From contig VCJN01002677.1 of assembly GCA_006384855.1 (NCBI GenBank), forward strand, positions 62,001 through 126,000: 64,000 nucleotides of DNA, written 5' to 3'. Of the stretch, positions 32,631 through 43,126 are shown one piece after another; within the stretch, counting starts at the first letter, position 1; each line of letters starts with the position of its first letter. The stretch comes from Tetraselmis striata. Lineage: Eukaryota; Chlorophyta; Chlorodendrophyceae; Chlorodendrales; Chlorodendraceae. The notes below the pieces were generated by a model. It was given only the letters and a program-made list of their open reading frames with translations, was not told the DNA's origin and searched no databases. Both the position numbers and the translations under genes were made by a program.

Positions 32631-33490
32631 TACAATGAATATTAGCGACTATATATCATTATTGTTCTAATTCGCGTACGATAGTTGTCGCGCTTATTCT
32701 ACGGGTACCTACCCGTAATCGTACCGTTACCTCCAACAGGCGCCCGGCGCCGCGTATACAGCCCCGTACTCATATCGCTCCAGGCAGCCGCGGCGGCGCA
32801 ACCACGCCAGCGACAAATCGTATTAAACCCTCAAGCGGGTAGGCAGCTGTTCGGTACCGTAGAAGTAGGTACCAGGTACCCCGTAATCCTTACTACCGTA
32901 CCGTCCAAGCGGAACGCGGAGACAAAATAGGCACGTCCAACATAAAGCTCGGCTGTTGCATGTCCATCTTCCCGGCAGGTACGGCGTATCCACGCCAGAC
33001 CCGGATACCGCACAAAGACGCGGCGAGGAGGCTGCAATAAAGGTGGGCATCTTGCACAACTCTAGCAAATACGCCGCTGTGGCTGTCTGCTGTTGCGTCA
33101 CGCCGAGCCGGGTGGCGCTTACTCGGCTTCGTCCGAATCGGTCGTCGGCGCTGCACCCCTTACCCCTTTGAGTCAATCTAAGGACAGCCTTAACACACAC
33201 CGGTTCACTTGGTGCTCCAAATCCAGCCTTCAGTGATAGTTTTCAGCTCACTGCTGGGTCGATGTCGTGTCAAAGCTGGTATGGGCGGGCCTTGTGACTC
33301 TGCAACCCCCTCCATGCGGGGTTTTGCACTTCTGCGGGCTGGCCTTTCAGACGCGATACGGGCAAGGCCTGACCCGAAAGTACCTGCCGGAATACCTATG
33401 ACGCTCCTGAAGGCCGACGACACTAAACTTGCTGACAAAGATGCCGCCCTTGCACTGTATACGCGCAGGCTGCAAATTGGTTCGGCAGCA

Positions 33491-35197
33491 ATGGGTTTCG
33501 ACGATAGCAGCAAGCCGCGATGCGACAGCAAGGCAGCCCTGCCCACCGAGCTGCTACAGCGAGTCGCCGAATTGCAGGACACTGCGTGTCGTGGTGTGCT
33601 CAAGCACGTGTGCCGAGAGCTACACCAAGGCGTTGTCCGAATTGAGACCGAGATGGGTGCTCCATCTGCTATCGGCATGTGGACAGTTTGTGGCAACGTG
33701 GAGCTCCTGCGTTGGGCCCGCGGGCAGGGGTGTCCGTGGAACGAGGAGACGACCGCCGAGGTGGCACTATCTGGAAACTTGGACGCTCTTCGCTGGTGTC
33801 ATGAGAACCACTGTCCGTGGGATGAGGAAACGGCTACTGCCGCCGCACTCGGCGGCCATTTAGATGTCCTCCGCTATGCAGTCGAGAACGGGTGTCCCTC
33901 GGACGGCGGAGTATGTGAACAGGCTGCGGCCCAGGGTCGTCTCGACATCTTGCGTTGGGCAGTCGAACACGGCTGCGAGTGGGACAAGAGCACCACCCGA
34001 CAAGCAGCTGGCGGCGGTCATTTGGCAGTGCTTCAATATGCTGTGGAGCACGGCTGTCCGATGGGCTCCGAGACATGCGAGGAGGCTGCCAAAGGTGGGC
34101 ACCTGCGTGTTCTGCGGTGGGCTCGCGATAATGGTTGTGACTGGGACAAGGCGACGACCGAGATTGCGGCTGCCGAGGGTCATCTTGACGTCCTCCGCTA
34201 TGCGATAGACAACGGCTGTGACTGGGACTTCGGCGTTTGCGAGCAAGCCGCGGATGGCGGACACCTAGATGTACTGCAGTATGCTATCGCCAATGGCTGC
34301 CCTCTGAGCACCGGCTGCTGCTCGGCCGCCGCTGGCGCCGGACATCTTCACGTGCTGCGCTGGCTGGTAGACAACGGTTGCGACTGGGACTGGCGCACCT
34401 GCAGCGCAGCAGCTCGCGGTGGCCACCTCGACGTGCTTCAATGGGCGAGGCAGCATGGGTGCGACTGGAGCGAGCAAACTTGTGCTGCGGCCGCTGCAGC
34501 AGGGAACATCGAGATTTTGAAATGGGCTCGACAGCACGGGTGCCCTTGGAGTGCCGTGACTTGTGCAGAAGCCGCCCGTACTGGCCACTTGACTGTTCTT
34601 CGGTGGGCAAATCAGAACGGTTGTCAATGGGACAGCGACACCTGCGCTGATGCAGCTGCCGCGGGAAATCTTGAGGTTCTCAAATGGGTAAGATCCAGTG
34701 GCTGTCCATGGGACTCGAGGACGTTTGCGGCGGCAGCAGAGGGCGGTCATTTTCCAGTGATGGAGTATCTCCAGGATCAGGAATGCCCATGTGACGCCAC
34801 AGCCTGCAGTGGCGCTGCAAAGTCTGGGAATATCGCGGTGTTGAAATGGCTCCGTGCGCGAAACTACCCCTGGGATGCCTCTACCTGCAACGAGGCAGCA
34901 TATGCCGGGAACCTGGACGTCCTCCAATGGGCAAGAATGAACGGATGCGAAATGGAGAGAACAACTTCGCTGGCAGCTGCTGAGAATGGGCAACTCAGCA
35001 TTTTGAAGTGGACCTGGGGCAATCAGTGCCCATGGCACATTGGGACTGGCGTGGTTGCCGCCGCCATGGGTCACCTCCATGTGCTTCAGTGGATGCACGA
35101 GAAGGGCTGCCCATTGGACAAGTCGAGCTGTTTGGAGGCAGCAGCGCACAACGAACACGACCTGGTGACAGACTGGCTGGAGACATATCTGTCATGA
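33491..35197 (+). CDS. F-box-like protein with about seventeen 27-residue ankyrin-like repeats
   Basis: Single-exon gene of 568 residues. An N-terminal region (LPTELLQRVAELQ, then LKHVCRELHQGV, about residues 17-50) resembles an F-box. It is followed by a solenoid of 27-residue repeats with the consensus GHLDVLRWA.xxGCxWD.xTCxxAA that runs to the C-terminus (DLVTDWLETYLS). It is the same family as the gene at 840-1982, but the repeats here are well diverged and no recent duplication is visible, so it is the older of the two. The frame is open to 33209. I chose the ATG at 33491 because family similarity starts just after it; an upstream ATG is possible. A TGTAA lies 20 bases after the stop. 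Role inferred: protein-binding adaptor, perhaps for ubiquitination; target unknown. Confidence 0.85.
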   Translation: MGFDDSSKPRCDSKAALPTELLQRVAELQDTACRGVLKHVCRELHQGVVRIETEMGAPSAIGMWTVCGNVELLRWARGQGCPWNEETTAEVALSGNLDALRWCHENHCPWDEETATAAALGGHLDVLRYAVENGCPSDGGVCEQAAAQGRLDILRWAVEHGCEWDKSTTRQAAGGGHLAVLQYAVEHGCPMGSETCEEAAKGGHLRVLRWARDNGCDWDKATTEIAAAEGHLDVLRYAIDNGCDWDFGVCEQAADGGHLDVLQYAIANGCPLSTGCCSAAAGAGHLHVLRWLVDNGCDWDWRTCSAAARGGHLDVLQWARQHGCDWSEQTCAAAAAAGNIEILKWARQHGCPWSAVTCAEAARTGHLTVLRWANQNGCQWDSDTCADAAAAGNLEVLKWVRSSGCPWDSRTFAAAAEGGHFPVMEYLQDQECPCDATACSGAAKSGNIAVLKWLRARNYPWDASTCNEAAYAGNLDVLQWARMNGCEMERTTSLAAAENGQLSILKWTWGNQCPWHIGTGVVAAAMGHLHVLQWMHEKGCPLDKSSCLEAAAHNEHDLVTDWLETYLS

Positions 35198-35217
35198 AGA
35201 TGAATGAAGAGCCGCAA

Positions 35218-35222
35218 TGTAA
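35218..35222 (+). terminator. TGTAA polyadenylation-type motif
   Basis: TGTAA 20 bases after the stop of the preceding gene. Confidence 0.5.
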
Positions 35223-37705
35223 TGCTTGATGCAATCTAGGTGCGCTATGAAAGGTAATCGGGCAGCCACCCTTCATAGTGTCTGAGCCCAAATATCATAG
35301 TTGATAAGAGCCAACAATGAAATCATGATGCGGTATGCATAAATGACCACTACACAACAGTATCGAAATTCGGCTGAGTCCATGTAAAGCATATAACAAA
35401 CTACTCTGCAAACTCGTTGGCAACACGGACGAGCATCCACACATTCATGGATGGCTTCATCATCGTTCCGGTTCAAATGTTATTGTGGTATGCTAATATG
35501 AATCTTCACGATTCCTGCATGATTTGATAAGAATGCCTGTCGATAATTGGCTCGCATCTCGCCACAACTACATTTACACAACAGCCAGGCCTCGCAGTGC
35601 GAGTCCACTAACAACCCTTCCTGGCAATTATACCCCGTACAAGTGCAGGTGCCTCTCTTTGAGGTTACAGGTATACATACGCCAAAGCCAGCATGCAGTA
35701 GACCTTCATATCCATGCCGTGTTATGGTATATGCATACAGTCACATATCTAGCATGCAAGGAATAAAGTAACAGGTCTAGACTATTTGTAGCCTTTTATG
35801 TCGCCATCAAATCCAGTCTATAATTATGCGCCATGTCGACTTATCCTACCAATATCATACAGCTTGACTACATTTTAGAGAACGAGAATTTTTATCAAAA
35901 ATAAGAGAAGCCAATGTTTTTAAATACACATGCTCAATTGCTCACAAGCTGCAGCATTATTACTAACGGCGGAATGCTGCTGCTGTAGATTTTTTTCGCC
36001 TCCGGGACACCTCCAGCAGCCCCGCCATTATTAATAACGGTGGCGACTACCGACTATCTATATCTACTATATCACATCAGATGGCTGCACTTCTATAGCG
36101 ACTTTCTGTCTTCCATTATTCAGGGTCTCAGGGTGTTCCCGGTCGTACTGGTACGGTTTTGCGACGGTACCGCAATAGTTCTAGTACTCTAATGGTAAGA
36201 TATTCCCGGTATATGTGCGTGGACAGAATGAGGTGGCTGGGAGACTATCGCGTGATGGGAATCTGGAAATCGATCATACATTGGGATTATTGCGCTACCC
36301 CGTGCTGCCCGAAATTGTTGGGATTATTCAGGCCAGGGGACCCCGGCCAGAATAATGATAATGGAATCTTGGAATCCTATTAATTCACGCAGTTCTTATC
36401 TTTACAGTTTTGCTTCCTTCTGTTTCAAAATATGACGTCCTCACAGCACACTGGAAAACGTTGAAAACCTGCGCGCAGGAGGTGAGCGGTATCCGCGCAT
36501 GCAAATACGGTACAGTACCTGTGTGGCAGCAGACATGATGTCGCTACGCGGATAATGTACATATTGCACATGGTTCATTTCATTATAATATGTATACTAC
36601 GGTAAAATATCTTCACAAAAGTCGCTATATTCATATGCTGCTGGTTTAATTATAAATGTAAAACTACATACCGCGTTGCGGTAAATGAATACTCGCGTAC
36701 CTATTGTTTATCCGCGTATAATGAAACGCGGTGTAAATGCAACAGACAGCGTCAACTATTATTATTATAGTCGGTACGATATAAGGATTAGTCAGCACTT
36801 TTTTCCGCCCCCGGGACAGGGGCATAGCCGTAGGTCTACCGGTACTATTGATCGGACGACTGCGACGCCAGCTTCTGTATATGTTAAGACCAATGTACGA
36901 AAATGCCCTGATGTGTATTTACAGGTGATGGTCAAATAAATGCTCTGTGTGTACACAATGCTCTGTATGAACACAGGGCATTTTCGTACATGGGTCTTAA
37001 CATATCTATGTCAATTGTTTTATTAATAAATTACAGCGATAAAATCGACGCGTACGGGCACCGTACGGGCACCTGTAAGTTGTTGATTAATATCAGCGGT
37101 ACCCATCATAGATTCATAGTCGAGTTATTACGCGGATATACTGTCCCCGAATACAAATATCAAAATCCTAAATTCGTTTTTACAACTGCCGTACGCGGGT
37201 GATTGCTACCATAGGAGCCAATTAAACGCATGATAACCGCGCGGTCGTATAAATTATGATGATATCACTGATATCACTACGCCGTATGCATAGCGAACTG
37301 AGAATTTTCAATTGCCGTGGATGTAGCTGTACGCAGCACGCGGAATGCAGTAGTTGGAGACTGGCATATTTGAAAATTCCGGTTTTCTGTGCCGGAGCTC
37401 GCTGCATATGTATTGCGGCGGCTGTCAGTATGATATCCAGGCTGATAACGCTGATATCCAGGCTGCCGGAGCACGTGAATAGTCCTATTGAAGTACATCA
37501 AAGTTTGCCAGCGTGGAGCACTTTTCCCAAAAGTGTTTTGTATGTATCGCGTGCCCTCGTAAACCAAAAGGGAGGAAAAAGGTAAATAACGTGAAATTTA
37601 CGTATCTTCGTATTATAAAGCGTTTACATTGCTCATTATCTCGTTGTGCTCACCGGCGCTCTTATTGACGTCTGTTTAATTGACCAGCCGAAAAATCTTA
37701 GCACC
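35223..37705. other. AT-rich gene-free stretch
   Basis: No gene recognised. Two occurrences of a T-run/ccgccyccgggaca motif (35989-36009, 36798-36820; a third at 7003-7028) and a foldback hairpin (36878-37004). Confidence 0.5.
36878..37004. repeat. Foldback hairpin with arms of about 30 bp
   Basis: Left arm 36878-36910 (tatatgttaagaccaatgta...) pairs with right arm 36974-37004 (cagggcattttcgtacatgg...) with a single mismatch over about 29 bases; the loop is about 63 bases. It could be a tiny foldback transposon or a small-RNA precursor. Confidence 0.7.
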
Positions 37706-37991
37706 ATGACCAGTTTCCTACGCTTGCCGTTCCTTGCAAGCTATCGTCTTACTAGTAGTGCTTTCTGGCATCTACGCTAGGAGAAATGATCACGACGATG
37801 GCCCTTCGGAGGGCATGTCCCCGTTCGACGGGCGCGTCGCTCAATTAGAGGACGCTATCAAGAAGGCGTATCGCGACATCAAGTCTGCCGAGGAGCTCCT
37901 CTATATTGAAGAAAATAGGTCTCACAAGGGCTGCAAGCATGCGCAACGCTGCTGCCAGCACCTAGCTGCGAGTTGGTACGGGAAGCGATGA
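37706..37991 (+). CDS. Possible small secreted protein (one-base frame discrepancy)
   Basis: The frame 37734-37991 encodes a hydrophobic stretch (AIVLLVVLSGIYA), a charged linker, a heptad-like acidic/basic helix (VAQLEDAIKKAYRDIKSAEE) and a C-terminal cluster C-K-H-A-Q-R-C-C-Q. It has no ATG of its own. An ATG at 37706 starts MTSFLRLPF in the next frame, which would complete a typical signal peptide if one base near 37731-37734 were absent. Either a sequence error, a short unseen intron, or chance. No family recognised. The surrounding DNA is AT-rich and gene-free. Confidence 0.35.
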
Positions 37992-39140
37992 CGAATTAAT
38001 AGCTGATGAGACTTCAATTACTACTCTCACCTCCTTTCGTATGGTATGAATTGTCTAATTTAACGGGATGGGAAGGCAGGGGAGGGGATGATGGAAATCC
38101 AAGAGGCATCGGCCGACAGTCGTCAACGGATAATAGGCCGTTATGCGCAGCCAGCGGCGGGCCCTAAAACAATTCAGCTTGGGTGGTGGAGAGCAATAAG
38201 GTAGCACACGCTGAGCAATAAAGATAAACACGCAGTGAAAGTGGCGTGTAATGTCGTATATGCATTGCAGTGTTGAACATGGCGTCGCGATGTCCTCGCA
38301 TCCACACCTGCCTTCTATTGGGCAGCATTATAAGAACACCATTCTTGATAAGGCCAAAGCGACATCGTACTGCGCAGAACATCTCTTTATTGCGTGCCTA
38401 CCGCAGCACAAGTAGTGCACGACTACAATTGCGCACAGTCCATTCAGAGCATATAGGCTTTGGTCTGCAAACGTGGCATTGTGCCCCAACCCTACGATGC
38501 TCCTGTCTATTCCGCTGGCACGTTATTCATGCAGATTCAATTCATGTTGGATCGCAATGTGGTTTCGGAGCATTGGCGAGCGGTTCACAATTGTGCCCCC
38601 CCCCCCCCCCCCCTAACAATAGTAGTATACCGGGAGGAATAGTCAGACTACATGAGGAATTTCTCTTCATGACAGGTCTTCATCGCGGCCATATATATGA
38701 TGGCCGGCCAGTACGCGAGGCCTTTTTACTTGTATTCGTTGCTGTGTTGTCCGCCGGCCCGGGGGAAGTCATGTAAACCGAGACGATTGAGCCAAAAAGG
38801 TGCCACGGCGAGTATTGTCTCGTTTGGTAAGCGCCGGCTTGGGCTTCGCGACCAGCAACGTCGTCAAACGCCCCTGATGGCACCACGCAAGCACGCACAT
38901 TGTGATGCCGCCGCATCGCGGGCGCTTTATATTATTTTTACGATCTCATGGAGTGATATGACTTGTCTGCCGCTTCGAGCAAGTAAGCCCGAGGCCAGAA
39001 CAGCGTCACTGCGTCGGCATCATGCCTCGCACTCGTGTTATTAGCTTTACAGAACGATGAGCTCGGCGGACAAAATCACAATGTTCAATTTGAGCATTTC
39101 TGTGGCATCACTGCCGCCCACGGCCGATCAACCCCTCACC

Positions 39141-39171
<31 letters not shown>

Positions 39172-39881
39172 ACCCACCCCTCCCTCTGGCCGCTATGCCG
39201 CCCGCCTGCCCTGCTGTAGTACTACTTCACATGCACTCGCGCTGCTGTGTATACGACAATATGACTGCGCACCTTTTGTGGTTTCGATGCTTGAAGCCCT
39301 CCGTCGAGTTTATTAAGGCGCTGAATTGCCGACGAGGCTGAACGTGCTGTCTACTCAGCAGCGCAGCATGAATAACGCGACAGGGCGTTTATCCCGCACT
39401 ACATACAACAAACTTAGCGAATTCTGCTGCTCGGCACCGTTGCCACTCCCTCGCGGCAAGCGCACAGCCTACTACGTTGCTATACCAGCGGGCTGTGGAT
39501 TTTGTGGTTTCGGAGCATAATGAGCACAACCTACACAACGTCGTCGCGGCATCTCACAAACTCGTAGCTTTCGGGCGCTGACTCGCAGCATGTTGACGCC
39601 GTAAACACGGAATCTCGCTCGACCTATTCTTTTGCCCGTGTCCGCCGCCCCGTTCATATCTCTCTACTTGTACCACACCCGCATACACATATACAAGTGG
39701 CTGGGCTGGCATATAGAGCTGCGATCATGACAGGATATTCATTGACTGGAGTCTGTTCATCTCTCCGTCGCTCTTTGTCTCTTACTTTTCGGTAACTATG
39801 GCAAGTACACACAACACGTATTATCGCAAAACACATTATTGGGAAATTTAATAGCGGATATCCGCAATAGCAAGCAGCAAT
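37992..39881. other. Gene-poor stretch
   Basis: Short overlapping frames, poly-C tracts (about 38598-38612 and 39140-39157) and a CA run. The phrase tgtggtttcggagcat occurs at about 38558 and 39502, which suggests decayed repeat copies. No gene supported. Confidence 0.45.
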
Positions 39882-40059
39882 ACGGGTGCCGATGCTTACA
39901 ACCTGTAAGCACCCTTATTATAAGTCTCACATTAGGCTTGCATGCACACTATACAGGATCATTCACTAGAGTTCTGCTATAGATTTGTGTACACATGACC
40001 TCTAATAGGCAGGGCAGATTCTTATTCGCACTGTTCCTTAACCATGCCGGCGCCTGTAT
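39882..40059 (-). mobile_element. MITE-like element
   Basis: Ends acgggtgccgatgc and gccggcgcctgta; cores aggcttgcatgcac and acatgacctctaataggcag. Confidence 0.8.
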
Positions 40060-40195
40060 ATGTATATTTATGTATATTTATGTACATATATACATAGGGA
40101 GAGAGAGAGAGAGAGTAGTAGTAGTAGCAAGGACACATCCTGGACACTACACGCTATGATGCGCGATGATCAAGCACCTCTGCTTAAGACACACT

Positions 40196-40300
40196 ACGCG
40201 GCCAACTGGCCCTCAGAGGACTGCATGCTACGGGCACAGCCGGCTCCATGCGGGTTCATGCAGTCGGGCCGTACAACCCAGGAACAAGTTGTAAGAAATT
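40196..40300 (+). repeat. Dispersed repeat R2, 3' part
   Basis: ggccctcagaggactgcatg ... gggttcatgcagtcgggccg; the arms gactgcatg and catgcagtc are perfect complements. Confidence 0.6.
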
Positions 40301-40690
40301 CCAAATTAAAGCGGGCGACGGCGATCGAGGGGGGAATTAGCGGGGGGGAGGGGGGGGGGGGGGGAGAGTGCATGAAAGAATGACATGGATTTCACGGCGT
40401 CTTCGAATGACGCCTGATCGCAGACAACACGCATAGCCACAGTCGATGGCTCTCTGCAGGCTCGTGGTGTTGAGACAACTTGTGGCACTAAGAGCGGCAG
40501 TCATAAGCAATTTCACAACGCCGGCATTTCACGCAGCTACCCACACTCGGCAGCCGGTGTCTACGTCGCTCCCTTTGCAGAGATTTCTAATGAGGGCATA
40601 CACTATACATGTGAATGCACAAAATGGTTAAATATGCCCGCCGGTGCCGCCCCAGGCTGCTTCTTAAATGGCAGCAATTCCGGGTGAACA

Positions 40691-41407
40691 TCACCCGAGC
40701 TCCGGGTGGTGGAACTTGCAGAACCAACCCTGGCCGCAGCGGCCGTACGCCACATACTGTGGGCACGCCTCCGCGCCCTGGGAAGGGGGGGGGGGGGGGG
40801 CAGCACAAGGGAAAGGTGGGTTAAGGGGAGGGGTAGGAGGGGTTCAGTGTCTAGAAAAAGCAGGAGGGGGGGCGCAGCATTTGCGACATGGGATCCTACA
40901 CCCTAGGCTCAAACCCTGGAAGGGACGGGACTCACGTAGCGCAGCGGGAAGCCGTCGGCGTTGCGCTTCACGGCGCGCTCCGGCGGGTGGTGGAACTTGC
41001 AGCCCTGGCCGTACAGGCAGCCGCCAGTCTTCATAAAGAACTCGCAAGCCGGGCGCGCCGGGGCGCTCGGGGTGCGAAGTGCCGATGGCGCTGAAGGGCG
41101 GGTGGTCGAAGCGGCAGCCCTCGCCAAACTTGCAGACTCCGGTGCGCTCGTAGAACGCGCAAAGCGTCTCCCCGGGCCGCTCCGGCAGCCGGGGCGGCGC
41201 CTCGGGCGGCAAGCCGCCGTCGTGAGGCGGCCGGATTGGGGCGGCCGGCGCCGGCGCCGGCGCCGGCGCCGGGCGCGCCGCCTCTGACTTGCCGCCGTCC
41301 TTGCCGGCGGGAGGGGGCGGAGCCAGGCGCGGGGGCTTGTAGCCCCAGGAGTAGGCGCAGCCCTGCTGGGCACCGCAGAGGCCGGCCGCGGCGGTCAGGA
41401 AATCGCT
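40691..41407 (-). CDS. Plant ZFN-type CCCH zinc-finger protein, 3' part of gene
   Basis: Two resolved exons, 41407-40936 and 40777-40691 (stop), joined by a GT-AG intron containing a C-tract. Three CCCH fingers of spacing C-x8-C-x5-C-x3-H are visible: [10 protein letters not shown].., [10 protein letters not shown].. and [10 protein letters not shown]... They are linked by phrases ([16 protein letters not shown]) typical of plant ZFN-type nuclear proteins that bind single-stranded nucleic acid, usually mRNA. An Ala/Pro repeat lies upstream. Between fingers one and two the frame shifts by one base at a gc-rich run (41044-41060); one g fewer would restore the family linker, so I suspect a sequence error. 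The first exon(s) above 41407 could not be found; the gene is listed as partial. Confidence 0.75.
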
Positions 41408-41577
41408 CTGCCAGGAGCTGCGTGCCTACCACTCAATGCTGCGGCGGTGCGTCGCAAAATGGCTCGCTCCCATTCAACACGACAGGAGCGACGCCATTGC
41501 GGCCTTTATTCACCTCGGAAGCATACGTGCACAGGACATAAACATGCTACATTCACCACTCTGGGGCGCCCGTTCGG

Positions 41578-41735
41578 TGCTGAGAACACGACTGCGAAAA
41601 AGAACCCGCCCTGCCCGCCAGGGGTCCGATTTAGACGAACATATAGCGGAACCATAGCGAATATGCTAATGGGGTGAATGCAAGCCCAATTAAAGGCTTA
41701 TAATAATAAGGGTTCTAGAAGGAGAGTCCGTCGGT
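41578..41735 (+). mobile_element. MITE-like element
   Basis: Cores gaacccgccctgcccgcc, atatagcggaaccatagcga, gaatgcaagcccaattaaag, aataagggttct; the outer ends are decayed. Confidence 0.75.
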
Positions 41736-42374
41736 CGGCAATCTCATCCGGGTCCCGGTCCACATTCCGGACTCTGTCAAATACACTCCAAACAACCCAA
41801 ACACCGCAAGCCGGACATGCTGCGAGCAGTCAACCCGGTCAGGGGCAAATCCATGGAAAACTCGGACTCTGCCTGGGCCGAAATCGTCCGAAATTGTGGA
41901 AAAGAAGTTTATCACCGACCACAATATGGCGCAGGTCGAGGGCATAATATCTCAGGCATACGAACCGCTCGCGCTGGCGCTGCACGGCCGATGCGTGGTA
42001 AAAATCACCCCGATCGTCACGAGCCGCACAGGCACCCCGCACATGTCTACTATCGAGGGCTGACACAGCTCATGCGCCCCAGCCGCTCACACCCGCCCGA
42101 ACAAACCCCGGCAGAGGTCATTGCCCTTCTCAAATGCATGCATATCCACGCAGTGTAATGGCTCCACATACTATTGCATGTACACACAATCAAGCACCGC
42201 ATACATGCCGGCAGCACACAAAGCCAAACGCGCCAGTGGACAAAAAGCGCCCGGATAAGCCTGCCACAAGCGTGCCCAACCACTCGGAGGGCCGGGGGGC
42301 GGGGTAGGGGGAGGAGAGAAAGGGGGGGGGGGGGGGGGGCGGAGGACGACACCGCTCTCTCGTAGGTTTAGGGA

Positions 42375-42510
42375 CCTGGCCTTCAGGGGGCCTGAATGCT
42401 ACGGGCCACGGCCGACCCTATGCGGGTTCATGCAGCTGGGCCGTACAACAGCTGGCCTGTGTAGCTGGAAGACTGGCAGGAACAGAGTCGTAACAAATTT
42501 CAAATAAGGG
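42375..42510 (+). repeat. Dispersed repeat R2, 3' part
   Basis: ggccttcagggggcctgaat ... gggttcatgcagctgggccg, continuing into gtaacaaatttcaaat as in the copy at 40196-40300. Confidence 0.55.
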
Positions 42511-42806
42511 TTCGTACAGGTGCGTCGGCGCCTGTATGTAAAGTGCGAGCGACAGACCGTAGGAACCCATAAAATTAAGTAGCATGTGCCATTGGTTCAT
42601 TTGCGGGTGTAAAGTATGAGATCCAGATCGCGATTTGCACGACCGAGTGCGCAAACTCAGCGCCCAGCTTCGACATAGACCTCCCGGCACGTCGTGCTTT
42701 CAGACACAGGGGTGGGGGGGTGGGGGGGGGGGGGGGGGTGAAAGAACACACCGTGTTAGTAAAGAAGTTTTAGCGCTGCGGTAATAATGTTCCACAACCG
42801 ACCTAT

Positions 42807-42988
42807 ACGGGTGCCAACGCACCCACAAGAACCTTTTTTATCGTAAGCCTCCAATTGGGCTTGCATGCCACCTGGTAGAACATTCGTTGTAGTCCTGCTA
42901 CAGCTTCGTCGACATTTGACCTTCGGCAGGCAGGGCCGGGTTTTTATATCGCAGTATTGTTTTTATTGATACCGCGGCGGTACCCGTA
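42807..42988 (-). mobile_element. MITE-like element at the 3' end of IRE1
   Basis: Both ends present (acgggtgccaacgcacccac and accgcggcggtacccgta). It abuts or overlaps the last, unresolved part of the IRE1 gene. Confidence 0.8.
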
Positions 42989-43126
42989 ATTCGGGAAGAG
43001 GCGGGAACCGGTGGCCGAGTCTCGGTGCAACCGGTAACGAAGACCGCTCAGTGGCGGGAGAGCGGGGCGGAGGGCCTGCCAGGAGTGGCGCGCCGTTGTC
43101 AGCCCCACCGGGGGCCTCCCTCGCAC

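Larger units (their letters stand above)
31055..33490. other. Gene-poor stretch with repeats
   Basis: Contains a TA/CATA microsatellite (about 31680-31860), poly-G (about 32137-32151), a SINE-like body (32428-32490), a 30-bp tandem repeat (32561-32630) and the leader of the next gene. No other gene recognised. Confidence 0.5.
41408..42806. other. Stretch upstream of the CCCH gene
   Basis: Holds a MITE-like element, an R2 copy, poly-G tracts (about 42322-42340 and 42716-42738) and a plus-strand frame at about 41750-42065 of ordinary composition with no recognised motif. The missing 5' exons of the CCCH gene should be here. Confidence 0.4.

Noticed and set aside
38270-39660. Cluster of medium ORFs on the plus strand
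   Set aside because: They overlap in several frames, cross poly-C tracts and show repeated phrases typical of decayed repeats.
41750-42165. Plus-strand frame of about 110 residues
   Set aside because: Ordinary composition, no motif, no splice partners; could be chance or an old element.
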